DNA of 64,000 nucleotides from positions 1 to 64,000 of the forward strand of contig NZ_VDHJ01000012.1 of the NCBI RefSeq assembly GCF_006334925.1. The letters run 5' to 3'. Made by a program: the position numbers and the translations under genes. Of this stretch, positions 27,101-36,755 are shown one piece after another; within the stretch, counting starts at the first letter, position 1, and each line of letters begins with the position of its first letter. This stretch comes from Corynebacterium tapiri. GTDB lineage: Bacteria; Actinomycetota; Actinomycetes; Mycobacteriales; Mycobacteriaceae. Under the pieces are notes generated by a model, which did not search any database, was not told the DNA's origin, and was given only the letters and a program-made list of their open reading frames with translations.

Positions 27101-27398
27101 CCAGTCGGGCAAGTCTTCTGGCGGTTCCGGTGCTGGAGGAGCTAAGGCTGCCGGCGCGTCGCAAGGCGGCAAGGGAGCAGCAAACGCTGCCGCAGCGAAG
27201 GACGATAAGGCCAAGAAGCCCGCGGCAGCCGCCAAGCAGCAAGGAAAGACGCCCAAGAGCACCGCAACCAAGGCGCAGGGAACAGGATCTGCCGAGCGAA
27301 CCTGGCAGGACATTGCGCTGACGGCCCTGAGCGCGTTGATCTCCGTGGTGGGTGTTGGGCTCTCGGGCTTCACGCTGTACCAGCGATTCTTCCTCTAA
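24174..27398 (+). CDS. large multi-repeat surface-anchored protein of the ABC locus
   Basis: The protein is 1074 residues. A signal peptide (1-30) is followed by a first, degenerate repeat (~36-215) that lacks the GH and HxH histidines. Two unfamiliar beta-rich segments (~225-445) come next, then two well-conserved repeats. One starts at residue 499 (SQGHIDLGPV) with HLHNNW at 640-645, and the other starts at 740 (SEGHIDLGPV) with HLHNNW at 884-889. Ser/Thr/Lys-rich linkers separate them. A ~120-residue Ala/Gly/Lys stalk leads to a single C-terminal helix ending FFL. The two good repeats are near-identical in protein but differ at many synonymous positions, so they are an old duplication under selection. 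It probably reaches out from the cell wall to capture the ligand. Confidence 0.88.
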   Translation: MTSLRARSASAFAVTATAVLVAMAAPPAYAGPDDGKVVLTEGNVAAPKAYWENNNFVLMGEQGDKVSQIDDSVMWVSGSADKASNSTYEVGSTKGDDFLGDKGTLLYSAPSVAPNSAGVDIPTDQLRDGSFTLDIVDFHGPGRMEVWRPNPGDAGITRLWSSHEPGLRSAWAGADEQARTTFTKPGRYEVTYQATARDTEGNLVASEPQTMSWQVGGTSPSKDGIGDVAEAFNASNMGEGLENPNFTVAPHSGNDKLADLTFDSGDSANNGTAVFYIDGFHLAEVPLKDGKAQWTEMIGSKSSNFQVVYVPGSTGARWYSQPVAFERTKKAASTVELGEFPEPHSQDEPPAFEWEEYDVADASVKISGKAHGDVVDVTAEPSDERLSVHVQGRILGKGGKACGEFAFTSAPGARTQKVKLDGKCSGAQIEASAVPSARSTAGGGNGKGSLAGFDLALESGTAHTSAPSKGEGSAQSNAAKPSQSGKTNEGSTTTASDKVEISQGHIDLGPVDENGKLAFRLGDDSQQHSQSKVYRDPDDVVMRVGNEFATKVPKISGLDFLGEPGDKIYMLNQTQQGNSLWPGFSTEHAGGKAFDIEIEPDSAPSGGQWAAWTSSSFGGVGEMLASSDGSSTIERSKQIHLHNNWAFTKPGTYTMKMRAVEHGNPSNATEWETVTFSVGGGSGSGSESASGPTKQKGTKPGTTDAANSGSNKTTGTAPTTTNKSKDSTGAPAKTADSSKVELSEGHIDLGPVDRSGKTEFMLGDESFQHAKEKVYRNPNDVTMVVGDQFEHRLTEDQVSGGLDFLGKADDVVHMVQEVQQGNSLWPGFSTEHAGGKAWDIEISPDSAPDGARWFAFTGNGFGGVSEYLASSDGASTIVREKPVHLHNNWVFTKPGEYRIKMRGLEHGNPSNATEWRTVTFRVEGDGDGQGSGAAGAAKGAPAAPAAGGAAAGAAKGGAKADGAGAKSGGAQSAGAAQSGKSSGGSGAGGAKAAGASQGGKGAANAAAAKDDKAKKPAAAAKQQGKTPKSTATKAQGTGSAERTWQDIALTALSALISVVGVGLSGFTLYQRFFL

Positions 27399-27429
27399 CG
27401 CCTCGGGCCACCTCCGAAACGCGATATTC

Positions 27430-27461
27430 ACCCCGATCCCCTCTCAGGTGGGGGTCGGGGT
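27430..27461 (+). terminator. stem-loop terminator
   Basis: ACCCCGATCCCC (27430-27441) pairs with GGGGGTCGGGGT (27450-27461), allowing one G-T pair. It is followed by a T/G-rich stretch and lies about 30 bp after the large repeat-protein gene. Confidence 0.7.
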
Positions 27462-27530
27462 GTGTTGTGTGGCGAATACCTATAGAGTGTTTCGGAACAC
27501 ATTTGCCTCCACATGAAGGGTCAGCTGACA

Positions 27531-29147
27531 GTGTCGACTGCTACAACTGCCTCGAACGCCTCGAATTCTTCGGGCGGCGGGCGCGAGTCCGAGGCCAGCA
27601 CGGGAATCGTCGATAAGTTCCTCAACGGTGTGGAGTGGCTGGGAAATAAGCTCCCAGAACCTTTCACCCTCTTTGTTGGCCTATTTCTTATCACCGGCGT
27701 GATCTCCACCGCCATGGCATGGTCCGGCGTGACCGTGGCCGTGCCGGGCTCCGACAAGGAACTGGCCATTAAGGGGCTATTCACGGGAGAGGGGCTGACC
27801 TGGCTCACCACCAATATTGATGACAACTACATCGGGTTCCCGCCGCTCGTTACGGTTCTGCCGATCCTGCTGGCTGTGGGCATCGCGGAACGCTCCGGCA
27901 TGCTGGCGGCGTTGATCCGCACCCTGTTCGGTAACGCCTCCAAATGGGTCCTGCCCTATGCCGTGGGCGTGGTGGGCGTTACCGCCTCTGTCATGGCCGA
28001 CGCGTCTTTCGTGGTTGTCCCGCCGCTGGCTGCCATGGTGTTTAAGGCGGCCGGGCGTCACCCGGTGGCCGGACTGCTGGGCGGATTCGCCGCAGTGGGG
28101 GCTGGTTACTCCACGGCTTTGGTGCCTACCAGCCTGGACGCGTTGTTCGCCGGCATCACCAACGCCGTGATGGCGACCCTGCCCAACCTCGAGGCCACCG
28201 AGGTTAACCCGCTGTCGAACTACTGGTTCAACATCGCCTCCGCCGTTGTGCTGGGTGTGCTTGCCGGTTTTATCACCGACAAGGTGCTCGAGCCACGCAT
28301 GTGGCGCTTCGATGTTCCCACCGAGAAGGTGGCCACGGAAGATGGTGAGCCGGAAGAAGAGGAGCTGCAGGCCAAGCTCACCGACCGCGAGCGTCGCGCG
28401 CTGCGGGTATCGCTGGTGGCCATGGTGCTGCTCACCATCGTGGTGCTGGCAGCCGTACTCCCCGGCGGATCACCCTGGCGTGGTGAGTCGGGTGGCTTCC
28501 TGCCCAAGTCCCCGCTTCTGGATTCCATCGTCTTCCTCGTCTGCGCCTACTTCGCCCTGGCGGGTATTGCCTACGGCATCGTGGAAAAGACGATCCGCTC
28601 GATGAAGGACCTGGTGGACATGATGAGCGAGTCCTTGAAGGACATGCTCAGCTTCCTCGTCCTCGCCTTCATCTTGGGTCAGTTCGTGGCGCTGTTCGCG
28701 TGGACGGGCATTGGCACCTACTCCGCGGTCAAGGGTGCTGCCTTCCTCGAATCGATTGGTCTGACGGGCTTCCCGGCCATCCTGGCCTTCGTGATCCTGG
28801 CGTCCTGCCTCAACCTGCTCATCATCTCCGGCTCGTCGATGTGGACGCTCATGGCCTCCGTATTCGTGCCGATGTTCGCCCTCCTCGGCTACGAACCCTC
28901 CTTCATCCAGGCAGCCTTCCGTGTCGGCGACTCCGCCACCCAGGTGATCACCCCGCTCAACCCCTACATGATCGTCATTCTCGGCCTGCTGCGCCGCTAC
29001 GAGCCGAACGCAGGTCTGGGAACTCTTATGTCCCGCCTGGTTCCCTTCGTGGTGCCGTTCTGGACCGCGTGGGCGATTCTTCTGGCAATCTGGTTCTATG
29101 CGGATCTTCCGCTCGGCCCCGGCGTCGGAGTCATGATCCCGCAGTAG
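27531..29147 (+). CDS. abgT: AbgT-family transporter (p-aminobenzoyl-glutamate type)
   Basis: GTG 27531 has a GAAGGG site 10 bases upstream. ATG 27513 lies in the same frame without a ribosome site. The 538 residues have a dozen or so membrane segments and the AbgT-family hairpin motifs (PTSLDALF, GDSATQVITPLNPY). Relatives import p-aminobenzoyl-glutamate, a folate breakdown product, and some export sulfonamides. The next gene encodes a matching M20 amidohydrolase, which favours the import-and-cleavage role. A near-match of the genome word (CGTCGATAAGT) is at 27609. Confidence 0.88.
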   Translation: MSTATTASNASNSSGGGRESEASTGIVDKFLNGVEWLGNKLPEPFTLFVGLFLITGVISTAMAWSGVTVAVPGSDKELAIKGLFTGEGLTWLTTNIDDNYIGFPPLVTVLPILLAVGIAERSGMLAALIRTLFGNASKWVLPYAVGVVGVTASVMADASFVVVPPLAAMVFKAAGRHPVAGLLGGFAAVGAGYSTALVPTSLDALFAGITNAVMATLPNLEATEVNPLSNYWFNIASAVVLGVLAGFITDKVLEPRMWRFDVPTEKVATEDGEPEEEELQAKLTDRERRALRVSLVAMVLLTIVVLAAVLPGGSPWRGESGGFLPKSPLLDSIVFLVCAYFALAGIAYGIVEKTIRSMKDLVDMMSESLKDMLSFLVLAFILGQFVALFAWTGIGTYSAVKGAAFLESIGLTGFPAILAFVILASCLNLLIISGSSMWTLMASVFVPMFALLGYEPSFIQAAFRVGDSATQVITPLNPYMIVILGLLRRYEPNAGLGTLMSRLVPFVVPFWTAWAILLAIWFYADLPLGPGVGVMIPQ

Positions 29148-29203
29148 CTGGGGTCGCTTATCGACGCCTTCCGTAACCACACACTTGGAGTACACCCGCT
29201 TTC

Positions 29204-30559
29204 ATGTCTGAGCTCTCGCACACCCCGGAAGAACCATCCACCGCCTACCTGGATGCCGCATCGCGGGCCATCCACGAGAAGATGGCACAGGTGGAACCCC
29301 CCGAGGTGAGCAGCAGCGACTACCAGCAGCAGCCGGCCCTGTGGGACGCCGTGCGGGCCGCTGAGAAGGAATTGCGCGCAGAACTAGCAGACCTGGCCGC
29401 GGATCTGCACGCTCACCCAGAGACAGCCTTTACCGAGCACCGCTCGGCCGGGGTGATCGCCGAGATCCTCGAGCGCCATGGCTTCTCCGTGGAGCGCGGC
29501 GCGCATGGCGTGCAGACGGCTCTGCGCAGCGAATGGGCCAGTGCTGATTACGACCAGTCGCAGCACCCGACGATCGCGGTGATGAGCGAGTACGACGCCC
29601 TGCCCGGCATCGGTCATGCCTGTGGCCACAACATCATTGCTGCCAGCGGGCTGGGAGCCTTCCTGGCCGCGGTGCGCGCATTGCGCAGCCACGCTGTGTC
29701 CGGGCGCGTCGTCTTTTTGGGCACCCCGGCTGAGGAGGGGCACTCGGGCAAGGAATACATGATCCGCGGTGGCATGCTCGAGGGAATCGATGCTGCCATG
29801 ATGATCCACCCGTTCAGCTACGACATCGCCAACCACGCCTGGGTCGGGCGGCGCGCGCTCAAGGTGAAGTTCAGCGGCGTGGCCGCGCACGCCTCCTCGC
29901 AGCCCTTCATGGGACGCAATGCCCTGGACGCGGCGACCCTGGCATACCAGGGCATGGGGTTGTTGCGTCAGCAGATGCCACCGTCAGATCGCCTGCATGC
30001 TGTGATCACCGAGGGTGGCGTGCGTCCCTCGGTGATTCCGGATGAGGCCCAGATGGATATCTACGTGCGTTCGGCGCTCGTGGATACGCTAATGGACCTG
30101 TCCTCGCGCATCGCCGATATTTGCCACGGTGCCGCACTCATGGCTGGCGTTGGGGTGGAACTGGAGTGGGACGAGCACCCGATGACCCTGCCGGTGCGAA
30201 CCAATGAGGCATTGGCTCAGCGTTGGACCCGCACCCAGTCAGCCTGCGGGCGCACCGCTCTGCCCGCTGGAATCGTTCCGGATACGTTGGCGGCCTCCAC
30301 GGACTTTGGCAACGTCTCCTATCTTGTCCCCGGCATCCACCCCATGGTGGCTATTAGCCCCGAAGACGTGGCGTTGCACACCGAGGACTTTGCCCGATGG
30401 GCGCACTCAGACTCCGCGCGAGCGGGATTGTCCGACTCGGTTGTGGGCCTTGCCCAGGTGATCTGCGACGCGCTGTGCGACCCGCACCTGCTTGCTGCGG
30501 CGAAGGCAGAATTCGAGCGCGCCGGTGGCAAGCGCCGGGTTGTGGACCTGGTGGACTAG
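29204..30559 (+). CDS. M20 family amidohydrolase, probable aminobenzoyl-glutamate hydrolase
   Basis: The protein is 451 residues. Metal-site motifs of the M20/AbgB group are visible: DLHAHPE near the start, EYDALPGIGHACGHN, then GTPAEEG and a MIHPF histidine. The dimerisation insert with an AAHASSQP motif follows. Together with the adjacent AbgT transporter it would split p-aminobenzoyl-glutamate into p-aminobenzoate and glutamate, so the p-aminobenzoate can be reused for folate. Other amide substrates are possible. Confidence 0.85.
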   Translation: MSELSHTPEEPSTAYLDAASRAIHEKMAQVEPPEVSSSDYQQQPALWDAVRAAEKELRAELADLAADLHAHPETAFTEHRSAGVIAEILERHGFSVERGAHGVQTALRSEWASADYDQSQHPTIAVMSEYDALPGIGHACGHNIIAASGLGAFLAAVRALRSHAVSGRVVFLGTPAEEGHSGKEYMIRGGMLEGIDAAMMIHPFSYDIANHAWVGRRALKVKFSGVAAHASSQPFMGRNALDAATLAYQGMGLLRQQMPPSDRLHAVITEGGVRPSVIPDEAQMDIYVRSALVDTLMDLSSRIADICHGAALMAGVGVELEWDEHPMTLPVRTNEALAQRWTRTQSACGRTALPAGIVPDTLAASTDFGNVSYLVPGIHPMVAISPEDVALHTEDFARWAHSDSARAGLSDSVVGLAQVICDALCDPHLLAAAKAEFERAGGKRRVVDLVD

Positions 30560-30577
30560 GCACACCTAGACACACAG

Positions 30578-30625
30578 AAAGCGCCCCGCTCCCTGCAACT
30601 TTGCAGGAGGCGGGGCGCCTTTTCT
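30578..30625. terminator. strong rho-independent terminator
   Basis: GCGCCCCGC (30581-30589) pairs with GCGGGGCGC (30610-30618), and an inner CCTGCAA/TTGCAGG stem extends it. TTTTCT follows. It lies after the hydrolase gene and just before the convergent AI-2E gene, so it may serve both. Confidence 0.9.
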
Positions 30626-30642
30626 AGGCAGCCAGTGAGCAG

Positions 30643-32082
30643 CTACTTCTTGTCCGCTTTGTGGCTGGTCTGGACGTCGTCAAGCCACTCGTCTCCATGA
30701 GTGGGGCCGTGCGGGTCCTGCACCTTGTCGGAGTCGACGGCCTCGGCGGCAACGTCATCTTTGTGAACCTTGCTGGCAGCGGTCGAACCGCTCTTGGCCT
30801 TGCGCACGCCCAGCTGCTTGAAGTGGTCGCGCACGGCGATGAAAGCCTCGCGGGAAGAGAGCGTTTGGCCCTTGGCGGTAGCGATCTCGATGTCGTCGAC
30901 GGTGATTTCGCCTGCGCGCAGAGCCACCATCTCGGAATGGTAGCGGATCCACACGGCGATGGTGGCGGCCACCGGAACGGCCAGGAAGGCGCCGATGATA
31001 CCGAAGAGGGTGGAGCCCACAGCCACGGCGAGCAGCACGATGGCAGCGTGCAGGTTCATGGCCTTGGACTGCAGCAGCGGGGACAACACGTTGCCCTCGA
31101 TCTGCTGGACAGCGATGATGATGCCCAGGACGATCAGGGCGGTGGTCACGCCCTTGGTCACCAGCGCGACTAGCACGGCAATAGCGCCAGCGGAGACCGC
31201 ACCCACGATCGGAATGAAGCCGGCGAAGAAGGTCAGAACAGCCAGGACGAAGGCCAGCGGCACGCCCAGGACGATCAGGCCGATGCCGATGAGGATGGCA
31301 TCGATGAAAGACACAGCCGCCTGCGCGCGGATGTACCCGGACAGGGTGTTCCAGGTACGGGAGAGCACCTCAGACAGGTGCCAGCCGGCGTTCGGGCCGG
31401 CGTAGCGACGGATCATCGGCAGGAACTTGTCGCCGTCCTTGAGAATGAAGAAGGTGATCACCAGCATGATCGCGAAGGTGACCAGGAAGCTGGAGGCAGC
31501 CGACAGGCCGGTGAATACACCCGTGGCAATGTTTTGCGACTGCTGCTGGAGGAAGTTGGTGGCATCCTGCACCAACTTGTCGATGTTGAACTTCTGGGTG
31601 TCGATGCCGAAGGGGTTGTCCTGCAAGAAAGCGGCGAGCTTCTCGGCGCCGCGCACGGCTTGGTCGGCGATTTCACGGCTCTGGGTGGCGATGGTCGGAG
31701 CCATGGCGGCAAAGATTCCACCCACGATGAGGAAGAAGCCCAGGATGGTTCCCATGGCAGACAGAGAGGCTGGCAGGCCAATGTTGCGCATCTTGCGGGT
31801 CACCGGCCACAGAACCGTGGAAACCAGGATGGCGAGCAGAACGGGAAGCAGGCCTACCCAGACGTAGCGCAGCAGGTATCCGGCGAGGGCGAGAGCGGCC
31901 ACGATCACGATGAATCGCAGCGCCCAACCGGCAGCCACGCGACCATCTCGGCCGATGATTGCGGCGCGGTCGTAGGGAGCCTCAGCGGACTCCACCGTTG
32001 GCTTCTTGGGGTGGCCCTCGTCGATGCCCTCGACAGAATCGGGCAGAGTGTCCGCGAAGTCGCGGGGGCGGGAAGTATTCAT
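30643..32082 (-). CDS. AI-2E family (DUF20/PerM) membrane transporter
   Basis: I start it at ATG 32082, giving 479 residues; the longer frame upstream would run through the dnaK promoter. About 60 polar residues are followed by seven or eight membrane segments with the family layout. These comprise an N-terminal helix pair, a long periplasmic loop with QSREIADQAVRGAEKL, and a C-terminal bundle with GPNAGWHLSEVLSR and GVPLAFVLAVLTFF. A charged 110-residue C-tail follows. AI-2E family members are putative exporters or ion antiporters, and autoinducer transport is shown for only a few. No ligand can be inferred here. Confidence 0.85.
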   Translation of the reverse strand: MNTSRPRDFADTLPDSVEGIDEGHPKKPTVESAEAPYDRAAIIGRDGRVAAGWALRFIVIVAALALAGYLLRYVWVGLLPVLLAILVSTVLWPVTRKMRNIGLPASLSAMGTILGFFLIVGGIFAAMAPTIATQSREIADQAVRGAEKLAAFLQDNPFGIDTQKFNIDKLVQDATNFLQQQSQNIATGVFTGLSAASSFLVTFAIMLVITFFILKDGDKFLPMIRRYAGPNAGWHLSEVLSRTWNTLSGYIRAQAAVSFIDAILIGIGLIVLGVPLAFVLAVLTFFAGFIPIVGAVSAGAIAVLVALVTKGVTTALIVLGIIIAVQQIEGNVLSPLLQSKAMNLHAAIVLLAVAVGSTLFGIIGAFLAVPVAATIAVWIRYHSEMVALRAGEITVDDIEIATAKGQTLSSREAFIAVRDHFKQLGVRKAKSGSTAASKVHKDDVAAEAVDSDKVQDPHGPTHGDEWLDDVQTSHKADKK

Positions 32083-32217
32083 AGTCCAGAGATTATGCCA
32101 GGTGGGGTGCGCAAAGGCAGAACTGCGGTGAGCTTGACAGTTGCGCGCTCCACGCTTGGGGTTGAGTCCCTTATTATCAACCCTGAACAGGTAATTTAAA
32201 AAAAATTTGCTCGGGCG

Positions 32218-32242
32218 GGAACAAACAGGATCCTGGTTCGTT
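32218..32242 (+). promoter_or_regulatory. SigH-type promoter of dnaK
   Basis: GGAA (32218-32221), an 18-base spacer and GTT (32240-32242) match the actinobacterial SigH pattern (GGAA-N18-20-GTT). A vegetative-like -10, TATAGT, lies downstream at 32286-32291. Heat or disulfide stress would thus drive dnaK in addition to relief of HspR repression. Confidence 0.6.
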
Positions 32243-32302
32243 GTAGTGGGTGTCAGGTTGAGTGAACCCGGCGCAGGTCCCCTGTTATAGTGGGGCGCCG
32301 AG

Positions 32303-32321
32303 TTGAGTTCAGTTGCCTCAA
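32303..32321. promoter_or_regulatory. HAIR operator (HspR) upstream of dnaK
   Basis: TTGAG-N9-CTCAA (32303-32321), extended by G and C on the outside, fits the HspR-associated inverted repeat (CTTGAGT-N7-ACTCAAG). A further half-site GTTGAG is at 32257-32262. HspR, encoded by the fourth gene of the operon, should repress dnaK from here with DnaK as co-repressor. Confidence 0.8.
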
Positions 32322-32363
32322 CATGAACCGAATGAATCACATTAAGAAAGGAAGCTTCCTGAT

Positions 32364-34208
<1,845 letters not shown>

Positions 34209-34871
34209 ATGACCGCCCCGAACAACCCGGGCGATCCCTCCAACACGGACGAGGAAAACATCAGCCCGCTGGAGGCTGAGACTCTCGAGGCAGAAGAGGT
34301 CGTCGACGCCGAGGCTGACTCGCTTGTCGACGACGCCCTGGCCGACCCGGATGTCGCCGCTGACGCGGCGCAGGCCGAAGAGGCTGAAGCAGTGGACGAG
34401 GCCGAGGCCTCCGACGTGGAGACTCAGCTGGCTGAGCGCACCGAGGACCTGCAGCGAGTGAGCGCGGAGTATGCCAACTACCGTCGGCGTACCGAGCGTG
34501 AGCGCGCAGGCATCATCGCCACCGCAAAGGCCAGCGTGCTCACTCAGCTGCTCCCGATCCTGGATGATCTGGATTTGGCCCGTCAGCACGGCGACCTCGC
34601 TGAAGGCCCCCTCAAGGGCATCGGTGACAAGCTGGAGCAGGCTCTCAAGGGGCAGCAGCTGGAGAGCTTCGGTGCCGAAGGTGAGGCCTTCGACCCAGAA
34701 ATTCACGAGGCTGTGCAGGATCTGTCCAGCGGAGACGACAAGTTCGTGGGCACCGTGTTGCGCAAGGGATACCGCGTGCAGGACAAAGTGGTGCGCACCG
34801 CCATGGTGATCATCGCCGACCCCGCCGGCCAGCCGGAGTCTGAGCCCGCTAAGGACTCAGATAACGCCTAG
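34209..34871 (+). CDS. grpE: nucleotide exchange factor GrpE
   Basis: The protein is 220 residues. A ~70-residue acidic leader is followed by the long GrpE coiled coil ([17 protein letters not shown]) and the C-terminal beta domain ([25 protein letters not shown]). The ATG follows the dnaK stop with no gap. It releases ADP from DnaK. A terminator after it separates it from dnaJ. Confidence 0.96.
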   Translation: MTAPNNPGDPSNTDEENISPLEAETLEAEEVVDAEADSLVDDALADPDVAADAAQAEEAEAVDEAEASDVETQLAERTEDLQRVSAEYANYRRRTERERAGIIATAKASVLTQLLPILDDLDLARQHGDLAEGPLKGIGDKLEQALKGQQLESFGAEGEAFDPEIHEAVQDLSSGDDKFVGTVLRKGYRVQDKVVRTAMVIIADPAGQPESEPAKDSDNA

Positions 34872-34896
34872 CCGCTGCGCTACAACGAGCATCGCC

Positions 34897-34940
34897 GCCC
34901 CGCCACCGCTTATTTCTACTGCTCGTGGCGGGGCTTTCCC
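34897..34940 (+). terminator. terminator between grpE and dnaJ
   Basis: GCCCCGCCAC (34897-34906) pairs with GTGGCGGGGC (34925-34934), followed by TTTCCCCTT. Transcripts from the dnaK promoter may therefore end or be attenuated before dnaJ. The next 90 bases are AT-rich and could hold a separate dnaJ promoter. Confidence 0.75.
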
Positions 34941-35031
34941 CTTAATTAGCTAGTCACAATAATTCTCAAACAAACAAAATTTAGCCTTTAACTGAACACA
35001 CCAGCGTTGTGGTGGGAGGAGGAGAAGATCG

Positions 35032-36237
35032 ATGAATGCACCCAGTGAGTGGGCCGAGAAGGACTACTACGCCGATCTCGGTGTGGAGTCCTCGGCCTCC
35101 GCAGAGGAGATTAAGAAGGCATATCGCAAGATCGCGCGGGACAATCATCCCGATGCTAAGCCCGGAGACACGGTAGCGGAGGACCGTTTTAAGCGGGCGG
35201 CTACTGCCTATGACGTGCTCGGTGACGAGAAGCGCCGCAAGGAGTACGACCAGTTCCGTGCCATGCTGCGATCCGGTGGAGGGTTCTCGCCCTTCGGCCA
35301 GGCAGGAGGCGCCGGATTTCCCGGCGGGTTTCGCTCGTCGGGCGCGTCAACGGGCACGGCCGACTTCGACTTCTCCGACGTCTTCGGAGGATCGGGTGGG
35401 GGATTTGCTCAAGACGGCAGCATTAACGATATCTTCAGTGGCCTTTTCAACCGCGGCGGCGGTTCTCGTCGGTCAGCTCGGCCGACGCGGGGGCAAGACG
35501 TCGAAACGGAAATAACCCTCGACTTCCGCGAGGCTGCCAAGGGCACCACGATCCCGCTGCAGATCAGCGGCAACGCACCGTGCACCTCCTGCCACGGATC
35601 TGGCTCGACCACCGGCACGGCTCCCACCTGCGGAAAGTGCTCGGGCTCTGGGTTTACCTCCGAAAACAAGGGCGCCTTCGGCTTCTCCCGCCCGTGCAGT
35701 GAGTGCGACGGTTCAGGCCAGAAGATCTCCGATCCGTGTGGGGACTGCTCCGGCACTGGAACCGTGCACCGGACGCGCTCGATTACTGTGCGCATCCCCG
35801 CGGGTGTCATCGACGGCCAAAAGGTGCGCCTGGCGGGTCAGGGCGAGGCCGGTCCCAACGGCACCCCGGCCGGCGACCTCTTCGTGATAGTGCATGTCAA
35901 GGCCGATGAGGTGTTCACCCGTTCGGGCGACGACCTCCACATCACCGTCCCTGTCTCGTTTGCTGAGCTGGGCTTGGGCGACACCATCACCGTGCCCACG
36001 CTGGATTCCCCGGTGCGGGTGAAGGTCCCCGCCGGCACTCCGGACGGTCGCACGCTGCGGGTGCGTGGCCGGGGAATCCCCAAGCGTGGCGGTGAGGCCG
36101 GTGACCTGCTGGTGACCGTTCAGGTCAAGGTCCCCAACAAGCTCGACAGCGCGGCCACCTCGGCCCTGCGCACCTACGCGCAGGCTGAACGAGACTCCGG
36201 GTTTGACCCGCGAGCTGGTTGGGCCGGGGCGGTGTAA
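35032..36237 (+). CDS. dnaJ: DnaJ co-chaperone
   Basis: The 401 residues comprise a J-domain with the HPD motif ([10 protein letters not shown]), a Gly/Phe-rich linker and four CxxCxGxG zinc repeats ([32 protein letters not shown]). The C-terminal substrate domain follows. A strong GGAGGAGGAG site precedes ATG 35032. It stimulates DnaK. hspR starts 4 bp downstream. Confidence 0.96.
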   Translation: MNAPSEWAEKDYYADLGVESSASAEEIKKAYRKIARDNHPDAKPGDTVAEDRFKRAATAYDVLGDEKRRKEYDQFRAMLRSGGGFSPFGQAGGAGFPGGFRSSGASTGTADFDFSDVFGGSGGGFAQDGSINDIFSGLFNRGGGSRRSARPTRGQDVETEITLDFREAAKGTTIPLQISGNAPCTSCHGSGSTTGTAPTCGKCSGSGFTSENKGAFGFSRPCSECDGSGQKISDPCGDCSGTGTVHRTRSITVRIPAGVIDGQKVRLAGQGEAGPNGTPAGDLFVIVHVKADEVFTRSGDDLHITVPVSFAELGLGDTITVPTLDSPVRVKVPAGTPDGRTLRVRGRGIPKRGGEAGDLLVTVQVKVPNKLDSAATSALRTYAQAERDSGFDPRAGWAGAV

Positions 36238-36240
36238 GCC

Positions 36241-36636
36241 ATGAACAAGCAACAATCGCAGGAAACCCCGGAGGTGTACGTCATCTCCGTGGCCGCGGAG
36301 CTAACCGGGCTGCATGCCCAGACGCTGCGCACCTACGACCGCATCGGCCTGGTTAGTCCCATGCGCACCTCCGGCGGTGGACGCCGTTACACCCGGCGGG
36401 ATGTGGACATGCTCCGCGAGATCTCTCGCCTCAGCCAGGACGAGGGGGTGAACCTGGCGGGGATCAAGGAGATCATCCGTCTGAATGAGGAGAACCAGCG
36501 TCTGCGCGACGAGCTGGATTCCACCCGCGCAGAGCTGGAGCATGAGCGCGAGAATCGAGCAACCGCAGGGCGCGAGTTGGTTCATGTCCCTCGATCGACG
36601 GCGGTCGTCATGTGGGAGCGGCGGCGTCGAGGCTAA
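36241..36636 (+). CDS. hspR: MerR-family heat-shock repressor HspR
   Basis: The protein is 131 residues. The N-terminal MerR winged helix (AELTGLHAQTLRTYDRIGLV, then GGGRRYTRRDVDML) is followed by a coiled coil. It represses the dnaK operon and clpB by binding HAIR sites, both of which are visible in this window. It lies right after dnaJ, the arrangement also seen in mycobacteria. Confidence 0.95.
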   Translation: MNKQQSQETPEVYVISVAAELTGLHAQTLRTYDRIGLVSPMRTSGGGRRYTRRDVDMLREISRLSQDEGVNLAGIKEIIRLNEENQRLRDELDSTRAELEHERENRATAGRELVHVPRSTAVVMWERRRRG

Positions 36637-36676
36637 TTCTCGGGCTTATCGACGCTGCGCAGAACTTTCAGTTAAA

Positions 36677-36692
36677 AGTGATGTGTAGCACA
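36677..36692. promoter_or_regulatory. GlxR-like (CRP-type) site upstream of ald
   Basis: AGTGA-TGTGTA-GCACA (36677-36692) matches 8 of the 10 conserved positions of TGTGA-N6-TCACA, the cAMP-GlxR consensus of corynebacteria. It lies 64 bp before the aldehyde dehydrogenase start, which suggests carbon-source control. Confidence 0.45.
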
Positions 36693-36755
36693 GTCTGTGG
36701 GCGTTAGGGTGTGGGTTACAGCCCATACTCTTAACTCCCGAAAGGACACGTTCCC

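Noticed and set aside
25986..27431. 481-codon minus-strand open frame opposite the large repeat protein
   Set aside because: Its sequence mirrors the repeats and the Ala/Gly/Lys stalk; there is no ribosome site or known domain.
34941..35031. HAIR site upstream of dnaJ
   Set aside because: Only a half-site (TCTCAA) is present; no inverted partner is found at the right spacing.
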